DNA of 64,000 nt from Paraburkholderia xenovorans LB400 (GCF_000013645.1 NC_007951.1:3286001-3350000); one strand, 5' to 3'; shown: positions 1 through 9,224, counted from the first letter of the stretch. Notes: a model not told the origin generated them from the letters alone. Numbers and translations are program-made.

Positions 1-344
1 TTCGGCGCCTGCCAGAGGATCGTCCCCGCCACGAGCAGCACCACGACATCCCTTATCAGGCGAACGAACATGCGCCCCGCACCACCGAGTTTGTTCACGA
101 AGTACTCGATGCAGATATCGCGCCGCGTGCGATGAATGACATAGAAGCCCGCAAAGCACATCCACACGAAGAGCACTTCCGACCACCCCGTGAACGACGC
201 GATTTCCTGATGATGGGTAATACGCAGTCCGAGATTGCACAGGCTCAGTGCAACGATGCCGAGCATCAGCAGGCCGGCGACCACCCGCAAGACACTGCAG
301 AAAAAATCCAGCAGCCGGTCGATGTAACCCGTGAGCCTGTGCAT
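1..344 (-). CDS. dctQ: TRAP transporter small permease (DctQ-like), 3' end outside window
   Basis: This is the small membrane subunit of a tripartite ATP-independent periplasmic transporter, which imports organic acids or related solutes using an ion gradient together with a large DctM subunit. The reading frame starts with MHRLTGYIDRLLDFF and shows a hydrophobic segment around residues 18-36, a second around residues 50-65 (SEVLFVWMCFAGFYVIH) and a third near the cut end. A good ribosome site (GGGAGAAGGA) lies just upstream. It follows dctP by about 30 bases in the same direction, so the two are probably co-transcribed. About 114 residues are present; the rest and the expected dctM lie beyond base 1. 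Confidence 0.85.
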   Translation of the reverse strand, partial: MHRLTGYIDRLLDFFCSVLRVVAGLLMLGIVALSLCNLGLRITHHQEIASFTGWSEVLFVWMCFAGFYVIHRTRRDICIEYFVNKLGGAGRMFVRLIRDVVVLLVAGTILWQAP

Positions 345-374
345 ATCATCCTTCTCCCACTAATCTTGACCGTG

Positions 375-1409
375 CTACTGACCTGACGCCGATGCCGTCG
401 TCACGTTCGACTGCACCGACTGCACCGCAGCGAGAAAGCCCTTCGGCAAGGTGCCGGCTGTCGAGCGCGCGTCGTACAGCGTGCGCGCCTGCTGCACGAT
501 CGGCTTCGTGTCGAGCACGGTGAACTGCACGCCGCTCTTCTTCATCTTGTCGATGGCCGTTTCGGTGAAGCTCTTTTCCAGTTCCGCCGCGTACGCGCTG
601 CTCTCGGCATAGGCGCGGTCCACAGCGCTCTTCTCGGCCGGCGAGAGCGCCGCATACGCCTTGTGGTTGACGAAGAACGCAACGCTCTGCCAGTACTCGT
701 CGGTGCGTGCAACATACTTGGCCACCTCGGTCACCTTGATGCTTTCGAGCTGGGAAATCGGACTCGTCATCGCGTCGATCATGTGACGGTCGAGGCCGTC
801 GTACACTGCGGACCAGTCCAGCACCTGCACACTCGCGCCGAGTCTCGTCCACACGTCGACGCTCAGCTTGTCCTTCGCAAGGCGCAGCTTCAGACCGCCG
901 ATGTCGGCGAGGCTGTGCACCGGCTTCGTCGACACGAGCACGCGATACGGGCCGCGCATGAATTGCGACGGATCGCCGAGAATATCCACGCCTGCCTTGT
1001 CATGAATCTGGCCCACCCATCCCTTCACGACGTCGGAGTGCATGAAGTTGACCCACTGTGCGCGGCTCTGGAACAGAAACGGCGAGCTGACGTACTGCAC
1101 GTCGGGTACCCATTTCGACGCATCCGCAAGCGCGTCCGGAAACACCTGGATCAATCCGCCGCTGATCTGTTCGAGCATGGCACTCGCGCTGCCGAGTTGC
1201 GAGGCCGGAAAGATCGTTATCTTCAGCTGATCGTTCGAGTACTTCGCCACGAGATCGGCGAAACGCTGATACGCCTTGCCTTCGGGGCTATCGGCCTGCT
1301 GATCGGTAGCCATGCGCCACGTGTCCTGCGCGGACGCCGGCAACGCGGCAAGGGAGGACAGCACGAAAGCGATCGCTGCAACGCCGGTACGACAGGTTTT
1401 CTTCAGCAT
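375..1409 (-). CDS. dctP: TRAP transporter solute-binding protein (DctP family)
   Basis: This is the periplasmic substrate-binding subunit of the TRAP transporter. The chosen start gives 344 residues beginning MLKKTCRTGVAAIAF, a signal peptide ending at ASAQ near residue 28 and a purine-rich GAGAGAGAA just before the ATG. An in-frame start 26 codons upstream would put non-signal residues in front and is less likely. The body has the DctP pattern, including a region around MRGPYRVLVSTKPVHSLADI that precedes the ligand-binding arginine and the QLGSASAMLEQISGG segment. It lies 74 bases downstream of hyuB and upstream of dctQ, so the transported compound is probably the substrate of the HyuAB enzyme. 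The actual ligand cannot be read from sequence. Confidence 0.9.
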   Translation of the reverse strand: MLKKTCRTGVAAIAFVLSSLAALPASAQDTWRMATDQQADSPEGKAYQRFADLVAKYSNDQLKITIFPASQLGSASAMLEQISGGLIQVFPDALADASKWVPDVQYVSSPFLFQSRAQWVNFMHSDVVKGWVGQIHDKAGVDILGDPSQFMRGPYRVLVSTKPVHSLADIGGLKLRLAKDKLSVDVWTRLGASVQVLDWSAVYDGLDRHMIDAMTSPISQLESIKVTEVAKYVARTDEYWQSVAFFVNHKAYAALSPAEKSAVDRAYAESSAYAAELEKSFTETAIDKMKKSGVQFTVLDTKPIVQQARTLYDARSTAGTLPKGFLAAVQSVQSNVTTASASGQ

Positions 1410-1483
1410 TTCTCTCTCACCCAAAACAGGTTGTCTCGCGGACCTGATGCAACTCTCGCGTCGCACGCAGCCCATCCCTTGGT

Positions 1484-3466
1484 TCAATGCAATACGTTCG
1501 GGCCCGACAGCTTCACGGCCTCCTCGTCGAGCACGCGTTCGAGCGTCCCGGGCGTCACGGTCCCGCCCGCAGTGGTCAGGCGCTGGCGCACGGCATCCAC
1601 CAGCAGTTGCCGATGCGCCTGCGGACGATTCAATGCGGACGTGGCGAATTGCGCGCGTACGTGGTCAGGCCAGATGCCGTCGTACGCGTCGCGCTCCGGG
1701 CCCATCGTGAAGACAGGCGGCGACGTCGAAGAACGGCGCGCGGCGCGCAGCGTCTCGGTGCCGCTGCGATCGATCGAACCGTCCAGCGCGAAGGCCACGC
1801 CATAGTCGCGCGTCGCCGCTTCGGCCGACAGCATCTCGCGCCGCAGATCGCTTTCGATCGCCGCGAGGTCGCGCTCGAGCGGGTCGCCAAATCCGCCGCC
1901 CGCCGGTGTCACGAGCCGGATCACGTCGTCACGCTTGAGTTTGAGTACGGTCACGCGTTCAAGCACCTGTTCGCCCGGCGTGCCTGGATTGATCGTGACC
2001 TCGGCGAGCCGTCCCGGATGGCCGCCGGCAACGCCCCACGGCCGGAACGCAAAGCGGTTCATGCCGCGAATCGTCATCGTTGCTTCGGCGTCGGTGTTTT
2101 CCATTTCCATCACGAGCGCCGCGCCGCTGCGATAGCGGCCCGCCGAATAGCTGTCTTTCAGCAGACGATTGGCGCGCACGAACAGCATCGTTTCCACTTC
2201 GATGATTTCGGTCGGCACGCTGCGTAGATAACCGGAGCGCGAGTCGATTGCATCGACGCCATCGCATACCGAGCGTCCACCCCCGCCTCCGCAAAGCGGG
2301 TTGATCACGCTCACCTGCCGCTTGCCGGTACGCGGATCGCGCGCACTGAGCACGATCACCGCCGACATGCCGGGCCCCGCCGCCGAGAGACCGCCGGCGA
2401 CCGCCTGTTGCAGGCAGCCAAGCATCGTGTCGTAGACGCGCGTGCTGGCCGCGACGCGCGAGCCGCCCGCCGCCGGAAACTCCGCATTGATGACGGTGCC
2501 GCGCGGCGCGTGCATGGCGATGGGCCGCAGCAGGCCCGCATTGCGCGGCGCGTCGGGTTCCACCGTCAACAGGTAATAAAGAAACGCCTGCACCGTGTAA
2601 GGATGCGTGCGCGCGCCGCTCACGTAGTTGTACGCGGCCGGAATCTGCGGATCGGTGCCGGTGAAATCGAAGCCGAGGCTATCGCCCTTCACCTTCATCG
2701 ACGTACGGATATAGGTGTGCTGGCCGGGTTCGAGTCCCTCCAGATAGTCGCCGAACTCGTATACGCCGTCCGGTATCGACGCGATCACGCCGCGCGCCTT
2801 GGCCTCCGCGAAGTCCAGCACGTCCTGCATGCCCTCTTCGACGACGTCCGCGCCGTAGGCATCGCACAACTGCCTGAATCTGCGGTCCATACTTTGTAAT
2901 GCGGACAGCATCGCTTTCAGGTCACCCCATAGATCATCCGGAATCCGGCTGTTGTCGAGAAAGAGAGTGCGCACGTCTTCATTGAGCACGCCCGCCTTGT
3001 AGAGCTTCACGGGGCGGATGCGCAGCCCTTCCTGAAACACTTCGGTGAAGGCCGGCGAAATACTGCCCGGCACGGCGCCGCCAATGTCGGATGCGTGAAC
3101 GAAGCCCCACGCAAACGCCATTAGGCGCCCACCAAAAAAAATCGGGCGGAGCATCGTCACATCCATCATGTGGGTGACGAGTCCGTCAGTGGAGAACGGG
3201 TCGTTGGTGAGGAAACAGTCGCCCTCCTCGATCCCGATCTCCAGCAGCCGTTCGACGGTTGCCTGCAGCGGCAGGCCGATGAAAGAATTCACCCCGCTCT
3301 GACCCGGATACGCGAAGATCTCGCCGGCCGCCGTCGCGATCGCGCACTGGTAGTCCTGCACGAGTTTGACGAAGGTCGTGTGCGCCGTCCGGTACATGAT
3401 CGCCGAAGCTTCCTCGACGATTGCCGTGAAACGGTTGTTCATTACTGCGGTACGGACCGCGTCCAT
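1484..3466 (-). CDS. hyuB: Hydantoinase B/oxoprolinase family protein
   Basis: This is the large second subunit of an ATP-dependent amide- or lactam-opening enzyme of the HyuA/HyuB family, which includes N-methylhydantoinase, 5-oxoprolinase and acetophenone-type carboxylases. The 660-residue protein begins MDAVRTAVMNNRFTAIVEEA and includes the family patterns NDPFSTDGLVTHMMDVTM and TPAGGGFGDPLERD near the C-terminus. The start lies one base after the hyuA stop, with its GAAGGAG ribosome site inside the end of hyuA, so translation is coupled and the two subunits are likely made in equal amounts. Which lactam, hydantoin or ketone is used is not determinable here. The C-terminal 110 or so residues (after DPLERD) look poorly conserved. 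Confidence 0.9.
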   Translation of the reverse strand: MDAVRTAVMNNRFTAIVEEASAIMYRTAHTTFVKLVQDYQCAIATAAGEIFAYPGQSGVNSFIGLPLQATVERLLEIGIEEGDCFLTNDPFSTDGLVTHMMDVTMLRPIFFGGRLMAFAWGFVHASDIGGAVPGSISPAFTEVFQEGLRIRPVKLYKAGVLNEDVRTLFLDNSRIPDDLWGDLKAMLSALQSMDRRFRQLCDAYGADVVEEGMQDVLDFAEAKARGVIASIPDGVYEFGDYLEGLEPGQHTYIRTSMKVKGDSLGFDFTGTDPQIPAAYNYVSGARTHPYTVQAFLYYLLTVEPDAPRNAGLLRPIAMHAPRGTVINAEFPAAGGSRVAASTRVYDTMLGCLQQAVAGGLSAAGPGMSAVIVLSARDPRTGKRQVSVINPLCGGGGGRSVCDGVDAIDSRSGYLRSVPTEIIEVETMLFVRANRLLKDSYSAGRYRSGAALVMEMENTDAEATMTIRGMNRFAFRPWGVAGGHPGRLAEVTINPGTPGEQVLERVTVLKLKRDDVIRLVTPAGGGFGDPLERDLAAIESDLRREMLSAEAATRDYGVAFALDGSIDRSGTETLRAARRSSTSPPVFTMGPERDAYDGIWPDHVRAQFATSALNRPQAHRQLLVDAVRQRLTTAGGTVTPGTLERVLDEEAVKLSGPNVLH

Positions 3467-3467
3467 C

Positions 3468-5531
3468 TCAAGACTCCTTCTCAAGCAGGATGTTGCCGTG
3501 GGCATCGACGGTCGCCCGGTAGTGTGGTGGCACCAGAATCGTCGTGTCGTGCTGTTCGATGATCGCGACGCCCACGAGCGTGTCGCCGGTGCGCAGTCGC
3601 TCGCGGGCATAGACGCCGCACGCGGCCTGCGTGGCGCCCGCTATATGCAACGTCCGTGCGCCGCTGCGGGCTCCGTCGGCGGCGCCTGCGACCGGTGCGC
3701 TTTGCTGCGTGCCGGATACGCCGGCAGACGGCATCGGCAGCTTGCCGCGAATACGCAGGCGCAATTCGGTCAATTCCACCGGCGCCGCCGGATCGGCGTG
3801 CGCATAGAGACGCTCGTGCTGGCGGTGGAATTCGTCTTCGATCGCCGCGACGTCGCCACGGGCGATGGCCACCGGCGGTACGTTCACTATCAGCTGGAAT
3901 GACTGGCCGCGATATCGCGCTTCCGCGCGCTGCTCGATCTCGACCTCGCGCAGACTCACGCCGACGTCCTGGCTCGCGAGCCATTCACGCGCACTCTGTT
4001 CGAGGCCGGCGAATTCGCGCTGGATCAGGGCGCCGTCCACTGTCACGCCCTGCACGCTCTTCACGGCGTCGTGCGTGAGGCCGGCGACCAGGCCGCCATA
4101 TGCGCAGAACACCGAAGGCATGCCCGGCACCAGCACGCGCCCGATGCCCAGTTCCGTCGCCAGCAGCGGGCCGTGCAGCGAGCCCGCGCCGCCGTAGACC
4201 ACCAGCGTCACGTCGGCGGGATCGAGGCCATAGCGCGCCAGATACGGCAGCACGCTCGCCACCATGTTCGACGTCGCCACCGTGAGGCAGGCCTGCGCCG
4301 CGGACACGACGTCCATCTTCAATGCGTCGGCCACGGGCTGCATTGCGGCATGTGCGGCGTCGACGTCGAGCGTCATGCGTCCGCCGAGAAAATGCAGCGG
4401 ATCGATGAAACCGCACAGCAGGTATGCGTCGGTCACCGTCGGCAGCGTGCCGCCGTGGCCGAAGCATGCCGGACCCGGACGCGCACCCGCGCTTTTCGGG
4501 CCGACCCGCAGCACTCCGCCGTCGATCCAGCAGACCGAGCCGCCGCCCGCGCCGATCGCTTCGATGCCGGTGACCGGCATCATCAGCGGGAAGTCGCCTA
4601 CTTCGGCGTCGCCGGTGATCGACGGCTCGTTGTCCTGAATCAGCGAGAGATCGGTGCTCGTACCGCCCATGTCCATCGTCAACATGCAGCGCTCGTTCAG
4701 CGCGGCACCAAGGCTTTGCGCCGCCGTCACGCCGGAGGCCGGGCCCGACAGCAGCGTATGGACGGGCAATTCGCGCGCCTCGTCGGCAGAGAGTGCGCCG
4801 CCGTTCGACTGCATGATGAAGAGCTTCGCATTCGGCAGACGCGCGGCCAGCCAACGTTCGATCTCGCCGATGTAAGCGCTCATACGCGGCTTCACGTATG
4901 TGTTGAGCACCGCGACGATCGCCCGTTCGTACTCGCCGATCTTTGGCCAGATCTCGCTGGAGATCGACACGTTGCGCAAGCCCGTCGCTTCGATCACGGC
5001 CTTGCGTGCCGCGATTTCATGCGACGGATTGCGAAAGCTATGCAGGAAGGCAATCGCGATGCCTTCCACTCCCGCCTCTTTCGCTGCGTGCGCCGCATGC
5101 TTGACCGCGTCCAGGTCGAGCCGCGTGCGCATACGTCCATCCGATCCGCTCCGCTCCGGAATTTCAAACACGAGTTCGCGCGGAATCAGCGGGTCCACCC
5201 GGTTGCCGAACAGATCGATCGCGCGGCGCAAACGCAGTCGCTGCAATTCGAGGATGTCGCGAAAGCCCTCCGTCGTGAACAGTGCAATAGAGGGACCATT
5301 GCGCTCGATCACGGTGTTGGTGGCCACTGTCGTGCCGTGCACGACCACGATTTCCTCGTGCGTGTGCGGCTCCATCCGTTTCAGTATTTCATTGCAGCCC
5401 GACTTGAAGGCTTCGGCGAAATCCGGAGGTGTGGACGGCACTTTCAACGTTTCCACGCGCCCCTCGCCGCCTTCTCGCCAGGCCGCGAAATCGGTGAACG
5501 TACCGCCAATATCAACGCCAATCTTAAGCAT
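3468..5531 (-). CDS. hyuA: Hydantoinase/oxoprolinase family protein, ATP-binding subunit A
   Basis: This is the ATP-using partner of HyuB. The 687-residue protein starts MLKIGVDIGGTFTDF, the first phosphate-binding motif of the ASKHA-type fold. HGTTVATN is near residue 65, QSNGGALS near 241 and a second phosphate motif MDMGGTSTDLSL near 287. The ATG at this position is preferred over one 15 codons upstream because family members begin directly at the GGTFTD strand. It is the first gene of the leftward hyuA-hyuB-dctP-dctQ operon and faces the MocR regulator across a 360-base intergenic region. The linked importer suggests a catabolic role in opening an imported cyclic amide or similar compound. 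Confidence 0.9.
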   Translation of the reverse strand: MLKIGVDIGGTFTDFAAWREGGEGRVETLKVPSTPPDFAEAFKSGCNEILKRMEPHTHEEIVVVHGTTVATNTVIERNGPSIALFTTEGFRDILELQRLRLRRAIDLFGNRVDPLIPRELVFEIPERSGSDGRMRTRLDLDAVKHAAHAAKEAGVEGIAIAFLHSFRNPSHEIAARKAVIEATGLRNVSISSEIWPKIGEYERAIVAVLNTYVKPRMSAYIGEIERWLAARLPNAKLFIMQSNGGALSADEARELPVHTLLSGPASGVTAAQSLGAALNERCMLTMDMGGTSTDLSLIQDNEPSITGDAEVGDFPLMMPVTGIEAIGAGGGSVCWIDGGVLRVGPKSAGARPGPACFGHGGTLPTVTDAYLLCGFIDPLHFLGGRMTLDVDAAHAAMQPVADALKMDVVSAAQACLTVATSNMVASVLPYLARYGLDPADVTLVVYGGAGSLHGPLLATELGIGRVLVPGMPSVFCAYGGLVAGLTHDAVKSVQGVTVDGALIQREFAGLEQSAREWLASQDVGVSLREVEIEQRAEARYRGQSFQLIVNVPPVAIARGDVAAIEDEFHRQHERLYAHADPAAPVELTELRLRIRGKLPMPSAGVSGTQQSAPVAGAADGARSGARTLHIAGATQAACGVYARERLRTGDTLVGVAIIEQHDTTILVPPHYRATVDAHGNILLEKES

Positions 5532-5832
5532 TGCGACTCCGCCTCTCACCACCGCCTGGCTGCTGTTGCATGACAACTCCGAACGTGCATTGCATGTGGT
5601 ATTTGCAAATGTGATGAACCCCGGCTCGTTCGCCGGTTAACCTGTTCGATAGCGACGGCGCGCACGTTGTCCGCTTTACGTCGGCAACGCGTGTCTACGC
5701 GTTGCCTTGCGCGGTACGTACACTCCGATTGTTAGCTGTCTTGTTCTTACGGCCCGCAAGCCTCAGGTCGCGCAGCGGGCACCCGACACAGCGGTAGCTG
5801 ACAATCGAAGCGAAGCGTTATCGAATGAAAAA

Positions 5833-5886
5833 CAGCTTATGTACATCAAAAAAAATGTACAATCGTTTTTTTGTTATTGAACATAA
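5833..5886 (+). promoter_or_regulatory. Candidate MocR operator/promoter element, copy A
   Basis: The element lies directly before the mocR start in the 360-base divergent region between hyuA and mocR. It contains an inverted pair TGTACAT ... ATGTACA around an A-tract and a further TTGAACAT half-site. Aligned without gaps, 46 of its 54 bases match the element at 8581-8634 upstream of the porin gene. MocR regulators commonly bind repeated half-sites near their own gene, so it is read as the operator. The remainder of 5532-5832 contains no gene that I recognise and must hold the leftward hyuA promoter. Confidence 0.55.
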
Positions 5887-5891
5887 AGAAA

Positions 5892-7241
5892 ATGATGACC
5901 CTCGAGACTCTTGTTGAACTCGTCACCGCCCGGACAATGCGAGGCATCGCGCTCGAAGTCGCGAACCTGATCCGCAACGGCACGATTCCAATCGGCTCGC
6001 AACTTCCGCCGGTCCGCGATCTGGCCGACGCGATGGGGGTGAGCCCCGCAACCATCTCCGGCGCATGGAAACAGTTGCGCACGTACCGGATGGTGAGCGG
6101 CAGCGGCCGCACGGGAACGTGGGTGCGCGGCGACCAGACCTCGCTACGTCCGGCGCGGTACGAGGACTTTGCGAACTACGGCGAGAACATCGTCGCGGAC
6201 CTGCGTTTCGCGTCGCCCGATCCGCAGTTGCTGCCGGATATTCGCGAGGCCTTGTCGAAGGCACATCGTGTGAGTCATCTGAACAGCTATGTGCGCGACA
6301 CCATTGCGCCGGAACTGGAAGAAGTGATAACGCAGGACTGGTCGTACGAAGGCTGCACGTTCACGGCCGTGAACGGCGGATACGACGGCCTGCACACCAC
6401 GCTGCAAACCATCGTCGTGCCCGGCGCGACCGTCGCGATCGAGGATCCCACCGCGTTGCGGGTATTCGATATTCTGGAAAAGCTCGGCGCGCGCGTCGTG
6501 GGCGTAACGTGCGACGCAGAGGGACCGTTGCCTGAATCCCTCGCGGCCGCGCTGAATGAAAAACCGGCCGTGTTTCTTTTTCAGCCCGGCTCCCATGCAC
6601 TCACCGGCGAACGCCTGAGCGCAAAGCGCCTCAAACAGCTCGGCGCATTGTTCAAGGACAACGACACGCTCATCATTGAACTGGACGGCCTTGCCGGTCT
6701 CGCGAGCCAACGGCCTCTGAGCCTCGGCAGTATGTACCCCGATCGCGTCGTGCATATCCGCACCATGTCGAAATCGCTGGGCACCGACTTCCGGCTTGCG
6801 GTGCTTTCGAGTTCAGGCAAATTCGCTGATCAGATTCAGGCATACCGCAACTTTCGCGAAGGCTGGACGAGCCGGATTCTGCAGGGCGCCGCTGCCCATC
6901 TGCTCACCACGCCCAAATCGTTGAAGGAGATCGAGCACGCGCGCAGCGTTTATGCACAACGCCGCGAAACGCTCGGGGCCGCGATGACCGAGCGTGGCCT
7001 GCCCGTTTCGGGCCGCGACGCGTTGTGCATCTGGCTGCCGGTGCCTGACGAGCAATTCGCCCTTATCACGCTCGCCGCGCGCGGGATCGCGGTGCAGCCG
7101 GGTTCCAGTTTTCAGGTCACACCGCGCCCCTTCATACGCGTGGCCACGAGCGCGAATATCACCGCGGACAACGCCGACGCGATCGCCGACGCGCTGGCTC
7201 ACGCATCCCGCCGGGGCGAAGGCATGCTTTCGAGAGAATAG
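5892..7241 (+). CDS. MocR-type transcriptional regulator (GntR HTH fused to aminotransferase fold)
   Basis: This is a DNA-binding regulator with an N-terminal GntR winged helix (about residues 15-80, with SQLPPVRDLADAMGVSPATIS) fused to a fold-type I aminotransferase-like domain that normally binds pyridoxal phosphate. The expected PLP lysine is Lys294 in RTMSKSLGTDFRLAV and the pyridine-nitrogen aspartate is Asp265 in IIELDG. The usual asparagine and P-x-H patterns are diverged, so catalysis is unlikely. The start is ATG 5892; a TTG at 5871 would extend it by seven residues into the operator. It is transcribed away from the hyuA operon, and MocR proteins usually control the divergent neighbour, so it probably controls lactam/hydantoin uptake and hydrolysis. 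Confidence 0.88.
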   Translation: MMTLETLVELVTARTMRGIALEVANLIRNGTIPIGSQLPPVRDLADAMGVSPATISGAWKQLRTYRMVSGSGRTGTWVRGDQTSLRPARYEDFANYGENIVADLRFASPDPQLLPDIREALSKAHRVSHLNSYVRDTIAPELEEVITQDWSYEGCTFTAVNGGYDGLHTTLQTIVVPGATVAIEDPTALRVFDILEKLGARVVGVTCDAEGPLPESLAAALNEKPAVFLFQPGSHALTGERLSAKRLKQLGALFKDNDTLIIELDGLAGLASQRPLSLGSMYPDRVVHIRTMSKSLGTDFRLAVLSSSGKFADQIQAYRNFREGWTSRILQGAAAHLLTTPKSLKEIEHARSVYAQRRETLGAAMTERGLPVSGRDALCIWLPVPDEQFALITLAARGIAVQPGSSFQVTPRPFIRVATSANITADNADAIADALAHASRRGEGMLSRE

Positions 7242-7341
7242 CCATGTCTGCATTGGACGGCTGCTTCTTCTCCAACGAAAACGCCGAGCCGTTGCGCGCG
7301 GCTCGGGGCTTTGTGGCGTGGGAATACCGAAGTTAGCCGCT

Positions 7342-8457
7342 TCAGAACTTGTGAGTGATGCCGAGGCGTGCGTCCATCTGCTTGTTGGTGAGCGACGGGT
7401 TCACGAACCATCCGAGTTCCGGATTGACCCCGGCAGATGCCTTGATATAGTCGCCGGACACATACACCGTGGTGCGTTTCGACAGATAGTACTGCACACC
7501 AGCCGACACCTGATTCCACGCATGACCCTGAAGTGCATCATGCTGGGCGCTTGCAATCAGCCCCCAGGCCGGCGTGGGGTTGTAGATCGCGCCCCCCTCG
7601 AATACATGCATGTATGAGGTCATGCCGTGGTAGCCCAACTCCGTGTTCGTGAAGTTGGCCATCACCGTCACCTTGCCGAACTTGTAACTTCCGCCGACTG
7701 CGAAGATGTTGTACTTGTTGAGCACGAAGGCGGTGTTCAGATCGGTTGCTTTCGTACTGGTGACCGTGGCGACTGCCTGCCCGAAGAATACCGGCGTGCC
7801 AAGCTGCCCATACGGATCGATCGATTTGCCCGGCAGCGAGGCCCAGGCCACCCCCAGGTGAAGCGGGCCGAAAATGTAGCTGCCACCCACTTCCCACGCA
7901 CTGCCCGTGTGGAAGCTTCCAGGAACGTTGCTGAACGAGTACATGATGCCGCCCTTGAAGCCGCCAATTCTGGGCGATGTGTACTTGACGGCGTTAGGCA
8001 GGCGGTCGCACTCCATCCGGTCGATGTCGCCTTCGTGAATACCATATCCGCTCGCGTAGAAGCCGACGTTGTAATCGCACATGTAGTCCGAAATGATGTC
8101 GTACTGATCACCCGCAGTCACGGCGCCCCACTTCTGACTTTGCAGGCCAACCCACGCCTGGCGGCCGAAGATCGCGCCGCCGTTGCCTGTCGCACCCGTG
8201 TTGAGATTGAAGCCGCCTTCAAGGTCGAAGATCGCGGAAAGACCGCCGCCCAGGTCTTCCGTTCCCCTGAGCCCCCAGCGGTCTCCGTGCGCGATCCCGC
8301 TAGCCAAAGCGTTCGAGCTGTGCCCGCCAATGTTGGAAACGTACGTGTAGCCTTCGTCGATCAATCCATACAAAGCCACACTGCTCTGCGCGTGGGCGAG
8401 ATCGGTTGCTGAAGCCAACCAGCCAAATGCGACGACTGCGCCAACCCAATTCTTCAT
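7342..8457 (-). CDS. Outer-membrane porin, Burkholderia OmpC-like (Gram-negative porin family)
   Basis: This is a trimeric beta-barrel channel of the outer membrane. The 371-residue protein starts MKNWVGAVVAFGWLA with a signal peptide ending LAHAQ near residue 23. It continues with the family start SSVALYGLIDEGYTYVSN, then RWGLRGTEDLGGGLSAIFDLE and FGRQAWVGLQ, and ends in the terminal phenylalanine typical of barrel proteins (LGITHKF). The ATG is preferred over a start 51 codons upstream because AGGGGAA precedes it and the signal peptide begins there. It is convergent with mocR. The element shared with the mocR promoter lies about 125 bases upstream, suggesting joint control and a role in admitting the substrate of the hyu/TRAP system. 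Confidence 0.92.
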   Translation of the reverse strand: MKNWVGAVVAFGWLASATDLAHAQSSVALYGLIDEGYTYVSNIGGHSSNALASGIAHGDRWGLRGTEDLGGGLSAIFDLEGGFNLNTGATGNGGAIFGRQAWVGLQSQKWGAVTAGDQYDIISDYMCDYNVGFYASGYGIHEGDIDRMECDRLPNAVKYTSPRIGGFKGGIMYSFSNVPGSFHTGSAWEVGGSYIFGPLHLGVAWASLPGKSIDPYGQLGTPVFFGQAVATVTSTKATDLNTAFVLNKYNIFAVGGSYKFGKVTVMANFTNTELGYHGMTSYMHVFEGGAIYNPTPAWGLIASAQHDALQGHAWNQVSAGVQYYLSKRTTVYVSGDYIKASAGVNPELGWFVNPSLTNKQMDARLGITHKF

Positions 8458-8974
8458 TTCACGTTCCCCTGTAAATGTAGTATTCCTAACATATGAGTTT
8501 TGAGAAAAAACGCTTGTCACGTGCCTCGTCGCTACGGGAATCGACTCGTCGCCGCGCGGGAGCCGTGTATCGATTGAACGCAGCTTATGTTTTACAAAAA
8601 AAATGTACAATAATTTTTATGTTATTGAACATTAATCATGATTTGTGGCGCGGAACGCCTCTGCGAGGGTCCGCGCTTATCTGCGCAGCGGGTGTTGGCG
8701 CATGTCGCCAATCGTGGGAAGAAAGAGCGTGGTGCGCAGCCGCGGTGATGGATTGAGCAGGTCGGTTGCGGCGGCAAGCGTACGCACGCGGCAGTGCGTG
8801 GAGCCGACTGCCGCCTTTGTTCGTGGAATTTGTGGCAACCCCTAAACCTTACTGCCAGGAAAGGCGAGGAAAGGCGAGGAAAGGCGTGCGCCTCGTGCCG
8901 CGATCAGCCGGAAAAAACCTTACTGCGCAAGAAAGGGAGGGAGGGAGAAGAAGGAAATAAGCGGAAAGCTGGAG
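8458..8974. other. Intergenic region between porin and tRNA-Leu
   Basis: No convincing gene is seen on either strand. The part nearest the porin holds the shared regulatory element at 8581-8634. A short run of about three copies of a 10-base GAGGAAAGGC unit lies around 8858-8888, followed by a purine-rich stretch just downstream of the leftward tRNA gene. Confidence 0.6.
8581..8634 (+). promoter_or_regulatory. Candidate MocR operator element, copy B, upstream of porin
   Basis: It matches 46 of 54 bases of the element in front of mocR (5833-5886), with the same A-tract, ATGTACA and TTGAACAT half-sites. The left half-site of the inverted pair is altered (TTTTAC in place of TACATC). It ends about 125 bases upstream of the porin start codon. 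No mocR-like frame follows it, so it is not simply the front of a second regulator gene. Confidence 0.5.
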
Positions 8975-9059
8975 TGGTGCCGGGGACCGGACTTGAACCG
9001 GCAAGCTGTGAAGCGGCGGATTTTAAGTCCGCTATGTTTACCAATTTCATCACCCCGGC
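8975..9059 (-). tRNA. tRNA-Leu (anticodon UAA)
   Basis: Read leftward, the sequence forms an 85-base class II tRNA: acceptor stem GCCGGGG paired with CCCCGGC, then A and an encoded CCA end. The anticodon loop CTTAAAA has UAA in the centre, a short variable arm follows, and the T-arm contains GGTTCAAGTCC. Anticodon UAA reads UUA and UUG leucine codons. Confidence 0.96.
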
Positions 9060-9197
9060 AGGGTCGGAACGCAGGTGGACGCGAATTCTACCATTTCACC
9101 GCGAGCGCTCCAACCCGGCGCGGCGCCGCCACGACATCCCGATCCCAGGCGCCGCACCGGCAAAAACCGAAGTCATCCGGGAGTCACAAACCTTCCT

Positions 9198-9224
9198 GAT
9201 AATCCGCTCACGAAAACGTTTACG
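9198..9224. promoter_or_regulatory. Candidate LacI-family operator in front of the lacI-type gene
   Basis: GATAATCCGCTC is followed by CGAAAACGTTTACG. The core GAAAACGTTTAC (9212-9223) has the central CG and near-symmetry of LacI/PurR-type operators. The same compound sequence occurs at 10608-10635 before the ABC operon. The location 17 bases before the start codon suggests autoregulation. Confidence 0.6.

Noticed and set aside
4071..5573. Open frame antisense to hyuA
   Set aside because: hyuA has both phosphate-binding motifs and a conserved start; the antisense product is histidine/arginine-rich and unlike any protein.
8638..8748. Short frame after operator copy B as a truncated mocR
   Set aside because: The 36-codon translation does not resemble the MocR N-terminus, so copy B is not the remnant of a duplicated regulator gene.
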